DNA of 64,000 nt from Komagataeibacter xylinus (GTDB lineage Bacteria; Pseudomonadota; Alphaproteobacteria; Acetobacterales; Acetobacteraceae). A program made the position numbers and the translations under genes. A model generated the notes under the pieces. It was not told where the DNA came from and searched no databases. It worked only from the letters and a program-made list of their open reading frames with translations. The stretch covers positions 2,145,001 to 2,209,000 of the forward strand of contig NZ_CP041348.1 in NCBI RefSeq assembly GCF_009834365.1, read 5' to 3'. Shown piece by piece: positions 30,136 through 38,948 of this stretch (positions are counted from its first letter, which is position 1; every line of letters begins with the position of its first letter).

Positions 30136-32506
30136 TTATACCAAACGTGCCGATGGTTTTGAACGTAAGGGAGAACATTACGGTCGAATTGCTCTGTTGG
30201 CCACCAATCGTGGTGTACTGCTTGAGATACATGACATCGAGCCCGAAGCAGTCATTCTGGTAGCCTGCATCGCCACCCACCGCCACGCTTTCCTTGCGCG
30301 ACAGGCTGCGGCGCAGATAGGCGGCGATGTGCCAGTTATCCCAGTTGGAGGCGGCGCCAAGCGTCAGTTCGCTGACCGGCTTGTAGTAAATGGCCGGCGG
30401 CGCCGTGGCGTAGGAGCGCTGGGCGTAATAGTAATACGGCGTTACCGGCTCGAACAGGTAGCCACCCGTTACGCGGAAATGGCGGAACCCGGCACTGCCC
30501 AGCGCATCGGCAAAGTCTACCTTGCCCGCATAGGGGTCGAGCCGCATCTTGCCATCAAAATCGAAATACTGGTTGGGCACCATGTGCGTGCCCATCACCA
30601 CATCCGACAGGTGATGGTTCAGCCCCGAATAGGGGATGCGGTTGTGGTCGATATGCTCCTGGAAGCTCTCGCCGATCAGCACGTCGATCTGGTGTCCGTT
30701 CCATGTCCAGTTGTTGTGCAGGCCCACATTGGCGCGCAGCCCGCCGTCAAGCCTGTCGGTGCCCGCGTAGCGGTTGATGGCGAACAGCGTGGAATCGGTG
30801 AACTCGTAGGTCAGGCTGTCCTCGTTGGGGATGTTGCGCGAACTACTGTTGCCGGTATTGGGGGCGGCGATGAACTGTACGATCGGCTCAAGGATCTGGG
30901 TGCCGGTATTGTGGTTGAAGCTGCGCAGGAAGGGCCAGTTCATTTTCAGCGCGACCGTGGGTTCCACCTGGCCCTGCACCTGCGCGCGCGCCGTGCGGCC
31001 AAAATTGGGCTGGGCGTTGAGGTCGGTCGCGCGGTGGACGGCGGACTCGACATGCAGTGTCAGGTTCCAGATCTGCCCCAGCGAATTATGGAAGGGACGG
31101 TCCCAGTTGAGCGAAAGCTGGCCACGCTGGTCGGATGTGCCGTTCTCGCGGTAGACATAGAAATCCGTCGTATCAAGCGCGAAGCGCCCGCCCAGCGCAT
31201 CGGGCTGGCCAAAGTAGCTGTAGGTGTAGCGCGGCAGCACCCACGGCAGGTCCTTGTTGTTGATGATGCCCTGGTTCATGCCCTGATAGCCCTCGGCATC
31301 AATGCGCGAATACGAGCCGGTGCCAAAGCCTTCAAGGTAGAGGTTGGAATTGAGCGTGTCCTGCCCGTAGCCGCTGACGCGGTAGTCACGCATGTAGTTG
31401 GGCGAGCTGGCCCAGCGGATGTTGCCGCCCGCGCGCCAGGTCTTGTTGATGTTTACCTGCCCGCTGGCCGAAATGTAGCCCTGCACGCCGTGGTTGTTCG
31501 AACTGTCCACCGTATCGCCAAACGTATTGACGTATGTGCTGTCGTGGTGGGTGTCATAGGCAATGTTGCCACTGACATTGAGGCGCGCGGCATTGAAATA
31601 CCGGCGGAAATTCATCATGAGTTCCGGCCCGGTGCGCGTGGCGAACAGCCCGGTTGCCGTAAGGTCGGAGAAGCGGTCGATCACCCAGTAATACGGGATG
31701 GTGACATAGGTGCCCAGATAGCGGTCATGCGGGGTGAAGCCGGGAGTCAGGAACCCGCTCTGCCGCCGCACGGACGGGTCGGTCATGGAGAAAGCGGGCA
31801 GGTAGAAAACCGGCACGCCAAAGAAGTCGAAGAACACATCGCGGAATTCAAGCCGCTTGTGCTGCAGGTCATGCGTGGCGTCATACGAGCGGAACTGCCA
31901 GAACGGTGCGCGCTCGGGGTGGCGGGCACAGATCTCGCACGCGGTATAGACCACGCGCGTGAGATCATTGACCTTGCTGTTGGTGCGGCGCAGGCCGTTG
32001 GCGGCAAGGCGGGCATTGTCATACATCTGGGCGTACATGCGCGTCATGATGCCATCGCGCATGCCGTTGCTCAGTTCGGCATATTCGGTAAACAGCACGG
32101 TACCGTCAGGCTCGACAAGGGCCACGTTGCCCCGTGCCGCGGCAATGCCGGTATTGCGGTCATAGACGACCTTGTCGGCGCGCATGATCTGGTCATTCTG
32201 CCACAGCTGCACGTTGCCGGTCCATGTGGCGATGCCGTTCTTGCTGTCATAGGCCACATGGTCTGCCTGGAAGGTCATCGGGTCGGTATTCGACACCGTG
32301 CCGGTAAACGAGGCCGGGGCTTCGGGCTGGCTCTTGGGGGCATGAATGGGCATGGCGCGTACCGGCCCGTCCGCCCGCGCATCTGCTCCAAACACGATCC
32401 CGCCCAGCGCCGTGGCCGCAAGCAGCAGCCCGCGCGAAAACCGCCGCATGGCGACGGGGGGCCGTACGGGTGACGGCGCGCGCGGGGAAGGGGCGGGACG
32501 GGACAT
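30128..32506 (-). CDS. lptD: LPS-assembly protein LptD
   Basis: A 792-residue outer-membrane beta-barrel that inserts lipopolysaccharide into the outer leaflet. The signal segment is RRFSRGLLLAATALGGIVFGADARA, an OstA/LptA-like domain follows (FQADHVAYDSKNGIATWTGN...), and the C-terminal two thirds are alternating, aromatic-rich barrel strands ending FSLTFKTIGTFGING. The start at 32506 overlaps the lptG stop as TAATG, so translation is coupled. A longer open frame upstream exists but has no support. Confidence 0.93.
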   Translation of the reverse strand: MSRPAPSPRAPSPVRPPVAMRRFSRGLLLAATALGGIVFGADARADGPVRAMPIHAPKSQPEAPASFTGTVSNTDPMTFQADHVAYDSKNGIATWTGNVQLWQNDQIMRADKVVYDRNTGIAAARGNVALVEPDGTVLFTEYAELSNGMRDGIMTRMYAQMYDNARLAANGLRRTNSKVNDLTRVVYTACEICARHPERAPFWQFRSYDATHDLQHKRLEFRDVFFDFFGVPVFYLPAFSMTDPSVRRQSGFLTPGFTPHDRYLGTYVTIPYYWVIDRFSDLTATGLFATRTGPELMMNFRRYFNAARLNVSGNIAYDTHHDSTYVNTFGDTVDSSNNHGVQGYISASGQVNINKTWRAGGNIRWASSPNYMRDYRVSGYGQDTLNSNLYLEGFGTGSYSRIDAEGYQGMNQGIINNKDLPWVLPRYTYSYFGQPDALGGRFALDTTDFYVYRENGTSDQRGQLSLNWDRPFHNSLGQIWNLTLHVESAVHRATDLNAQPNFGRTARAQVQGQVEPTVALKMNWPFLRSFNHNTGTQILEPIVQFIAAPNTGNSSSRNIPNEDSLTYEFTDSTLFAINRYAGTDRLDGGLRANVGLHNNWTWNGHQIDVLIGESFQEHIDHNRIPYSGLNHHLSDVVMGTHMVPNQYFDFDGKMRLDPYAGKVDFADALGSAGFRHFRVTGGYLFEPVTPYYYYAQRSYATAPPAIYYKPVSELTLGAASNWDNWHIAAYLRRSLSRKESVAVGGDAGYQNDCFGLDVMYLKQYTTIGGQQSNSTVMFSLTFKTIGTFGING

Positions 32507-33621
32507 TAACCGTCCTCTAGATGAAGAAGTAGCGTGACTGCAAGACAAAGCCCGGCCACGGTGGGCGCCCAAGCCGCCAGAAGGGGCGGCAGTGTTCCCG
32601 TTTCACCAAACTGCGCCGCGATCTTGGAGATGGCGAACAGCGCGAAACCGGCGGCCACGCCAAAGCTGATCATGCGCACCACGCCGCCGCGGCGCGCGGG
32701 CCGCATGGAAAAACCGGCGGCCACCAGCGCCATCGTGCCCGACAGCACCGGCAGCGTGAGCAGGGTCTGGAAATGCAGCCGGTGGCGAATGGTGGAAAAG
32801 CCAGAGCGCCTGAGCTGGCGGATAAAGCCGGGCAGCGCCCAGACCGACAGCGTATCGGGCGAGGCGAAGCTTTCCTCCACCCCGGCCAGTGTCAGGTCGG
32901 CGGGGAGCGTGATCTCGCCCATCGTCTCGGGCATCTCGTCGGGGCGCAGCAGGCGGGCTGTGGTCAGGATCCACCGCCCCTTGCCCAGATAGCCGTTCTC
33001 GGCCTCGATGCGGGTGATCAGGTCATCATCGGGCCCCATGCGGAAGACGGTGATCCCCCCTACATGCAGCACCCCGCCACTGAGCCTGACCTTGCGGGCG
33101 TGGATGATGGCCATGCCGTGGCTGACCAGCCCGTTATCGCTCTGGCGCAGCCACAGCGTGCCGCCGGTCATGTTGAGCGACTTGCCGTTATTGTCGCGCA
33201 GATACTGCCGGTCGAGCGCCTCCGCGCGGCGATACATGACAGACGAAAGCGGCGAGACGGCGGTGGTGGCCACCGTGCCGATCAGCATGGCGCAGATGAC
33301 CGGACCGGCCAGGAACTGCCATGCCGAGATGCCCGCCGCCCGTGCCACCACCAGCTCCGACGTGCGCGCAAGCCGCCAGAAGCAGATGATGCCGCCGAGC
33401 AGCACGCCAAAAGGCAGGATCTCGAGGCAGGCGAAGGGAATGTGCAAGAACGCGATCTCGCTGACCAGCGATGTCGGTACGTTGGGGCGCGTCGAGACCC
33501 GGCGCAGCAGGTCGATGAAGTCGAACATCGTGATCAGCCCGGTCAGGAAGGCGATCACGGCCAGCGTGGCATAGGTGAACTGCCGCGCGATGTAGAGCGA
33601 GAGCGTAAAGGCCATGTTCAT
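32506..33621 (-). CDS. lptG: LPS export ABC transporter permease LptG
   Basis: A 371-residue YjgP/YjgQ-family permease with six predicted helices and a large periplasmic beta-jellyroll domain between helices 3 and 4. It pairs with LptF and the ATPase LptB to pull LPS from the inner membrane. The start is an ATGA overlap with the lptF stop. The N-terminus MNMAFTLSLYIARQFTYATLA is typical. LptB, LptA and LptC are not in the window. Confidence 0.92.
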   Translation of the reverse strand: MNMAFTLSLYIARQFTYATLAVIAFLTGLITMFDFIDLLRRVSTRPNVPTSLVSEIAFLHIPFACLEILPFGVLLGGIICFWRLARTSELVVARAAGISAWQFLAGPVICAMLIGTVATTAVSPLSSVMYRRAEALDRQYLRDNNGKSLNMTGGTLWLRQSDNGLVSHGMAIIHARKVRLSGGVLHVGGITVFRMGPDDDLITRIEAENGYLGKGRWILTTARLLRPDEMPETMGEITLPADLTLAGVEESFASPDTLSVWALPGFIRQLRRSGFSTIRHRLHFQTLLTLPVLSGTMALVAAGFSMRPARRGGVVRMISFGVAAGFALFAISKIAAQFGETGTLPPLLAAWAPTVAGLCLAVTLLLHLEDG

Positions 33622-34784
33622 GGGCGTGGGCTGCCTGCCGGGGCAGGCTTTTCGCGGTCGGCACGGATTTCGGGCCAGAACAGGATCGCGGCACAGATCA
33701 GGCCGGGGGTCAGCGTGCAGATCCACATCAGCGGCATGAGCTGCAGGTTGCGCGAGGCGAGGTTCTGCACCGCAAGCGTGAGCGCCTGCACCGCCACCAC
33801 GCCGAGTATGGCAAGCACCGGGCGGATGATGCTGGCCTGGCGGGAATAATTGCTCCCCATGGCCCCAAGCAGCCCGATCATGGCAAACGAGAAGGCGCAG
33901 AACGGCGTGCTGAGCCGGCGCCAGGCCTCAATGACCATCTTGCTTTCATCACGGCGGGAATACAGGTGCATGTCCGGGTGCAGCAGTTGTGCTATCGGCA
34001 GCTCATTGGCATCGGGCTGGCGGGTATGGTTGCCGTGCGGGCTGGACAGGTCGATGGTGTTGCGCGTGAAGGTCAGCACGTTCAGCCGGCCGGTATGGGC
34101 ATCGATTTCCTGCCGCGAGCCGTTGAACAGCACCACGCGCGGCTGGTCGCCCACAATCACGAGGTTGCCTTCCTCGGCCAGGATGGTGGCCTCGGCACCG
34201 GGTGTGCGGTCATCTTCCACCATGATGCCATGCAGCGTGCCGTCCTTGTCGCGCGTGCGGATATAGACCGTCATGCTGTCCGACACCTGCGTGAACACGC
34301 CATCCTGAATCAGGAAGGCGGCCATGCGGTTGCGGATCTGGAATTCATACTGCCGGAAGGCGTGGTACGATACCGGCACCACCCATACATTGAGCAGCAG
34401 GCACGCCCCCGTGGCAATGGCCGCGCATATCAGCCCCGGCCGTGCCATCATGAAAGGCGAGAGGCCTGCCGCCTGCATTACGGTCAGTTCGCGGTCGGTG
34501 CCGAAGCGCTGGTAGATGAACTGCACCACGACAAAGGTGGTGATGGGCAGGATCACCGCCACGAAGGACGGAATGAGCAGGCTGGTCAGTTCAAGGAACA
34601 CGCGCAACGACAGTCCGCGCCCCACCACCAGCGAGACGAAATGCAGCGACTGCGTCAGCCAGATCAGCGTGGCCAGCGCGCCCGTGCTGGCTGCCAGCGC
34701 CAGCAGGAGCTGGCGCAGCATGTAACGATCCAGAATCGACAGGCGCGGCGCGAGGCGATCGGGACCAGGGCGGAGGGCAGGCAT
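33618..34784 (-). CDS. lptF: LPS export ABC transporter permease LptF
   Basis: A 388-residue YjgP/YjgQ-family permease, paralogue and partner of LptG, with the same layout of three helices, periplasmic domain, three helices. Helix 1 begins LDRYMLRQLLLALAASTGA, and the cytoplasmic loop contains RFGTDRELTVMQAAGLSP, the region that contacts LptB. First gene of the minus-strand block; its promoter should lie in the 100 bases before it. Confidence 0.92.
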   Translation of the reverse strand: MPALRPGPDRLAPRLSILDRYMLRQLLLALAASTGALATLIWLTQSLHFVSLVVGRGLSLRVFLELTSLLIPSFVAVILPITTFVVVQFIYQRFGTDRELTVMQAAGLSPFMMARPGLICAAIATGACLLLNVWVVPVSYHAFRQYEFQIRNRMAAFLIQDGVFTQVSDSMTVYIRTRDKDGTLHGIMVEDDRTPGAEATILAEEGNLVIVGDQPRVVLFNGSRQEIDAHTGRLNVLTFTRNTIDLSSPHGNHTRQPDANELPIAQLLHPDMHLYSRRDESKMVIEAWRRLSTPFCAFSFAMIGLLGAMGSNYSRQASIIRPVLAILGVVAVQALTLAVQNLASRNLQLMPLMWICTLTPGLICAAILFWPEIRADREKPAPAGSPRP

Positions 34785-34884
34785 GCCCCTGTCTACCCCT
34801 GTTCGCGCCGGGGCAAAAGGGGTGAACCCCGCCCGGATGGGGGGGTGGAACAGTCTGTTACGCGGGGCACGGCGGGGCGTGAGC

Positions 34885-36342
34885 TCATGCGTCCGGCTGG
34901 GCGGGCGGCAGGACCTTGCCGGGGTTCATCAGGTTTTTGGGGTCGAGGGCGGTCTTGATGTGGCGCATGGCCGCAAGTTCCGCGCCACCGCGCCATGCGG
35001 GCATCATGTAGGGCTTGAGCTGACCGACCCCGTGCTCGGCAGAGAACGAGCCATCAAGATCTTTCACGATATCGGCCACCGTATCCATGATGTCATGGCT
35101 GCGGGCGAGGAAGGCTGCGGGGTCCATGCCCTCGGGCTGGACAAGGTTGAAGTGGATGTTGCCATCACCCATGTGGCCAAACGGCGCAGGGCGGATGCCC
35201 GGTATCAGCGCCTCGCACGCCTTTGTTGCGCGGCGGATCAGTTCAGGCACGTGCGTGACCGGCACCGAGACGTCGTTCTTGACGCTGGCCCCCGCGCGGC
35301 GCTGGGCCTCGGCATGTTCCTCGCGCAGTTTCCACAGCCCCGCGCGCTGGCCTTCACTCTCGGCAATCACGGCATCGGTGATGATGCCTTCCTCAAGGGC
35401 CTCGCCCAGCACTTCCTCGGTGTATTCACGCAGGTCGGCATCGGGGCGGGGGGTGGCGAGTTCAACCAGCACATAGGCAGGTGCGCGTTCACCAAGCGGC
35501 ACGGTGGTGCCCGCAATCAGGCTGGTCACGAGGTCCATGCCGGTGCCGGACATGAACTCGAACGCCTGCACCAGTGCGGGGTCGCGCGCGCGCAGCAGGC
35601 CCAGCAGCTTCAGCGCCGCATCGGCGTCATCCACCGCGCACAGGGCGGCCTCGATGGCGCGGGGCTGGGGGTGGAGCTGGATGATGGCAGTGGTGATGAT
35701 GCCCAGCGTGCCTTCCGAGCCGATGAGCAACTGGCGCAGCGCGTAGCCGGTATTGTCCTTGCGCAGGCGGCGCAGGCCATGAAACACGCTGCCATCGGGC
35801 ATGACCGCCTCGACGCCAAGCGTGAGTTCACGCGCATTGCCATAGCGCAGCGTGTTGTTGCCGCCAGCATTGGTGGCCAGCACGCCGCCCATCTGCGCCG
35901 ACCCTTCCGAGGAGATGGAAAGCGGCAGCATGAAGCCCGCCTCACGGGCTGCGTCCTGCGCGGCCTTCAGCGTCACGCCCGCCTCGACCTCCATGGTCAG
36001 GTCGGCGGGGTCAATGCCGCGCACGCGGTTCATGCGCGACAGGCAGATCACCACCTCGCGCCCGCTGTCATCAGGCGTTGCGCCACCGACCATGCTGGTA
36101 TTGCCGCCCTGCGGCACCATGGGCACGCCGTGTTCGTTGCACAGGCGCACGATGGCGGCGAGTTCCGCCGTATTGGCGGGCCTGAGCACGGCCAGAGCGC
36201 GGCCATGGTACAGGTCGCGCCAGTCGGTGCAGAAACTGGCAGTATCCGTCGCATCCACCAGCACGCCAACCGGGCCGAGCAGATCGGTAAAGCGCGCGAT
36301 CAGGTCAGGGCGCGTGAGCGCGGGCGAGGGGGATACGGTCAT
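34885..36342 (-). CDS. FAD-linked D-2-hydroxyacid dehydrogenase (D-lactate / D-2-hydroxyglutarate type)
   Basis: A 485-residue flavoprotein of the VAO/PCMH family. The FAD-binding part has PQGGNTSMVGGATPDD, VEAGVTL and SSEGSAQMGGVLATNAGG; the substrate part has metal-binding histidines in FGHMGDGNIHFN and the C-terminal SAEHGVGQLK. These fit the D-2-hydroxyglutarate/D-lactate dehydrogenase branch that hands electrons to a carrier. The branch members differ in substrate, so I do not choose one. The start overlaps the previous gene's stop by four bases. Confidence 0.87.
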   Translation of the reverse strand: MTVSPSPALTRPDLIARFTDLLGPVGVLVDATDTASFCTDWRDLYHGRALAVLRPANTAELAAIVRLCNEHGVPMVPQGGNTSMVGGATPDDSGREVVICLSRMNRVRGIDPADLTMEVEAGVTLKAAQDAAREAGFMLPLSISSEGSAQMGGVLATNAGGNNTLRYGNARELTLGVEAVMPDGSVFHGLRRLRKDNTGYALRQLLIGSEGTLGIITTAIIQLHPQPRAIEAALCAVDDADAALKLLGLLRARDPALVQAFEFMSGTGMDLVTSLIAGTTVPLGERAPAYVLVELATPRPDADLREYTEEVLGEALEEGIITDAVIAESEGQRAGLWKLREEHAEAQRRAGASVKNDVSVPVTHVPELIRRATKACEALIPGIRPAPFGHMGDGNIHFNLVQPEGMDPAAFLARSHDIMDTVADIVKDLDGSFSAEHGVGQLKPYMMPAWRGGAELAAMRHIKTALDPKNLMNPGKVLPPAQPDA

Positions 36343-36992
36343 GACAGCATGTGTCCTGTATGGGAGGGGAAGGAAGAGGGCATGAGCCATGCCTGCCCAT
36401 GGTGGCGCACCGGCGGGTAAGTAGCGCTGGCCTCTGCCGGGCTGGGCTGGGCCAGCAGGTGAAAGGCCTCGGTCAGCGCGAAGCCGGTCAGCGCGCCTAC
36501 GGCTGCGGCCACGATCAGGCCTGATGAGCGGCGACCGGCCGGGCGGCTGCTGTTCTGCGCGACCGACAGGGCAGCCTGTGTCTCGGCGCGGGCCTGCTGG
36601 GTCTGGCGCAGCTCTGCGGTCAGGGCATCGTTGCGGGCAAGGGAGGCGCGCAGTTCAACCCGCGTGTCGCGCAGCGCCGCATCGAGCGTGCGAATGCTTT
36701 CCGCCATCTCGGCAATGCGGGCATGCGACTCCGCGATCTCTTTCTTGGCGGCAGCACTGGCCTTGGTGGTGCGCGGCGCGCGGGGCTTGGGGGCTGCCTT
36801 GGGCGGCGGATTGGGGGCGATGGCGGTGAACAGGTTCTTGAGCGCGCCGCCCGTGACCTGATTCTTGCCCGCGCGCGCGCGGATGGCCGCAAGCGCCGTT
36901 TCCGACTGGCCAGCATTCTCATCCAGCACCAGGGCGAGAATATCCGAAAGGATTCTCAGTTCCCTGGGGTCGATTGTCTGTGTATCGCTCAT
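36339..36992 (-). CDS. Hypothetical coiled-coil protein with one membrane helix
   Basis: 217 residues, no family recognised. An N-terminal helical segment (ILSDILALVLDENAGQSETALAAIRARAG) is followed by a basic proline/alanine hinge at 60-77, a coiled coil at about 78-147 and one membrane helix at 157-180. A short tail follows. It is translationally coupled to the flavoprotein gene, which suggests co-expression but not a shared function. Confidence 0.72.
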   Translation of the reverse strand: MSDTQTIDPRELRILSDILALVLDENAGQSETALAAIRARAGKNQVTGGALKNLFTAIAPNPPPKAAPKPRAPRTTKASAAAKKEIAESHARIAEMAESIRTLDAALRDTRVELRASLARNDALTAELRQTQQARAETQAALSVAQNSSRPAGRRSSGLIVAAAVGALTGFALTEAFHLLAQPSPAEASATYPPVRHHGQAWLMPSSFPSHTGHMLS

Positions 36993-37030
36993 GTCAGCTG
37001 CACCAGGGTCGGATCATGCGGTTGAAATCA

Positions 37031-38008
37031 TTACGAACGCGGACAGGCCGCACGGGTCAGCCGGTCGCGGATGGCCCGCCCCAGCGCGTGCCGGGGCACG
37101 GGCTGCACGGCAATCCCGACCAGCCCCCGGCGCTGCCCCTCCATATCAAGAAACCGCAGCCCCGCGAAGAGGCGGGCTGCCGCTTCGTGCAAATCACCGC
37201 TTTCGCTCAGGTTCCACACCAGCGGGCTGCCCGGCAGGGGGGCGCCAAAGGCCAGCAGGGCTTCATCCGCGCCCACGCCCGTGGCGTCAAGCCGCACGGG
37301 CAGGCCGGGCGCGTAATGCGATGAAAGCTGGCCGGGGGCGGAAGGGCGGGCATCATTGCTCGCGGCCTGCGGCAGGGTAATGGGCATGCCGCAGGCGTCC
37401 TCCAGCGCTTCAAGCGTGATGCCGCCGGGGCGCAGCAGCACGGGCACGGGGCCGCTGAGGTCGATGATCGTGCTCTCCACCCCCACGGGGCAGGGGCCAC
37501 AATCGAGCACCGCGTCAATCCGGCCTGCAAGCCCCGCCATCACATGCTGCGCATCTGAAGGGCTGACCTTGCCTGACGGATTGGCCGAAGGGGCCACGAC
37601 GGGAAAGCCGCACGCTTTCAGCAGCGCCAGCGTGGTGGCCCCTGCGGGCACCCGCACGGCGGCGGTGTCTAGCCCCGCCGTGGCGATGGGCGAGATGGCG
37701 CAGCCAGCCTTTTGCGGCAGCACCATGGTCAGCGGGCCGGGCCAGAACCGCGCGGCCAGCAGATGGGCGAGTGGCGTTGCCTTGACCTGCGCAAAAGCAG
37801 CCTCAGCACTGGCAAAGTGACTGATGAGCGGGTTGCGCCCCGGCCTGCCCTTGGCGGCGTAGATGGCGGCGACCGCCCGGTCATTGCCGGCATCCGCGCC
37901 AAGGCCGTAGACCGTCTCGGTGCCGAAGGCCACAAGCCCGCCCGCGCGCAGGATCGCGCCTGCGGTCTCGATCCCGGCAGGGGTGTCAGGGAGCAGGCGG
38001 GTCTGCAT
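37031..38008 (-). CDS. L-threonylcarbamoyladenylate synthase, Sua5 type
   Basis: A 325-residue enzyme making threonylcarbamoyl-AMP for the t6A modification of tRNAs reading ANN codons. The N-terminal YrdC domain has FGTETVYGLGADA, KGRPGRNPL and the ESTIIDLSG segment; a C-terminal Sua5 domain follows, linked by a segment with SHYAPG, which marks the long Sua5 form rather than short TsaC. The ATG at 38008 is chosen because the family begins just before the GxxVAFGTETVYGL region. It follows cysQ by ten bases. Confidence 0.92.
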   Translation of the reverse strand: MQTRLLPDTPAGIETAGAILRAGGLVAFGTETVYGLGADAGNDRAVAAIYAAKGRPGRNPLISHFASAEAAFAQVKATPLAHLLAARFWPGPLTMVLPQKAGCAISPIATAGLDTAAVRVPAGATTLALLKACGFPVVAPSANPSGKVSPSDAQHVMAGLAGRIDAVLDCGPCPVGVESTIIDLSGPVPVLLRPGGITLEALEDACGMPITLPQAASNDARPSAPGQLSSHYAPGLPVRLDATGVGADEALLAFGAPLPGSPLVWNLSESGDLHEAAARLFAGLRFLDMEGQRRGLVGIAVQPVPRHALGRAIRDRLTRAACPRS

Positions 38009-38018
38009 GCGCTCTCGC

Positions 38019-38804
38019 CTACCGTGCCCCGCGACACACGAAGTGCGGATTGCGCCACGTGGGCTTGCCATAGGCCAGCGGCTTGCCATCGGGCGTGAGG
38101 ATGGCGCCACCGGCGGCCTCGACCACGGCCTGCGGGGCGGCGGTGTCCCACTCCATGGTGGTGCCGAGGCGGGGGTAGAGATCAGCCAGCCCTTCCGCCA
38201 CGCGGATGAACTTGGCCGCCGAGCCGATATTGCCCAGATGGGCGACGGGATGCCCGCCCAGAAATTCCTTGAGCCGCGGATCATCGGCATAATGGCGCGA
38301 GGCCAGCACGGTCAGCCCTTCGGCCGGGGGCTTGCGCACATGAATTGCCTGCTCGCCATTTTTGTCGATGCGAAAGGCCCCGCGCCCCGCGCCCGCGCCA
38401 TAAAGCTGGTGGTAGGCGGGCAGGGCCACGGCACCAAGCACGGGCCGGGTGTTGCGGATCAGGCCGATATTGACGGTAAAATCATCACGCCCTGCGGCAA
38501 ATTCGCGCGTGCCATCAAGCGGGTCGACCAGCCAGAATTCGCTGCCGGCATCGATGCGGATGCCCGCAGCCATCTCCTCCTCCGCCACGACGGGAATGGC
38601 GGGCGCATGGGCGCGCAGGCCCTTGAGGATATGCGCCTCCGCCGCGTGGTCAGCCTCGGTTACGGGGGAGCTGTCGGTCTTGACCGTGGTGGCGAAGCCG
38701 CGCGCGCGGATGGCGCGGATCAGTTCGGCTGCCTCATCGGCAAGGCGCAGGGCCAGATCCAGAAGGAATCTGTCCTCATAAGCTGGCATGGATGGCGTAT
38801 TCAT
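38019..38804 (-). CDS. cysQ: 3'(2'),5'-bisphosphate nucleotidase CysQ
   Basis: A 261-residue member of the inositol-monophosphatase superfamily that recycles 3'-phosphoadenosine 5'-phosphate made in sulfate assimilation. The metal site motifs are VAEEE, WLVDPLDGTREF and WDTAAPQAVVEAAGG. The GTREF form and overall length fit CysQ better than inositol monophosphatase. In one transcript with the Sua5-type gene. Confidence 0.88.
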   Translation of the reverse strand: MNTPSMPAYEDRFLLDLALRLADEAAELIRAIRARGFATTVKTDSSPVTEADHAAEAHILKGLRAHAPAIPVVAEEEMAAGIRIDAGSEFWLVDPLDGTREFAAGRDDFTVNIGLIRNTRPVLGAVALPAYHQLYGAGAGRGAFRIDKNGEQAIHVRKPPAEGLTVLASRHYADDPRLKEFLGGHPVAHLGNIGSAAKFIRVAEGLADLYPRLGTTMEWDTAAPQAVVEAAGGAILTPDGKPLAYGKPTWRNPHFVCRGAR

Positions 38805-38948
38805 GCTGTTCGCATTAGCTTACTCGTGCCGCGCCGTCATGCCTTTATCGGCCCTGATGGTGCCCGGCGGCGAAAAACCGGCCCTTATCGCGCATGTGGG
38901 GGCAGGATTTCACGCCGTTCATCCACCCTTTAGTCCAAGCGGAGCCCC

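Noticed and set aside
28816..30162. Plus-strand open frame opposite surA
   Set aside because: Shadow of surA; composition and lack of motifs argue against a real gene.
29954..32473. Very long open frame on the plus strand opposite surA and lptD
   Set aside because: It is the complement of high-GC coding sequence with clear LptD and SurA motifs on the minus strand; it shows no protein family features and has histidine/glycine/arginine-heavy composition typical of antisense frames.
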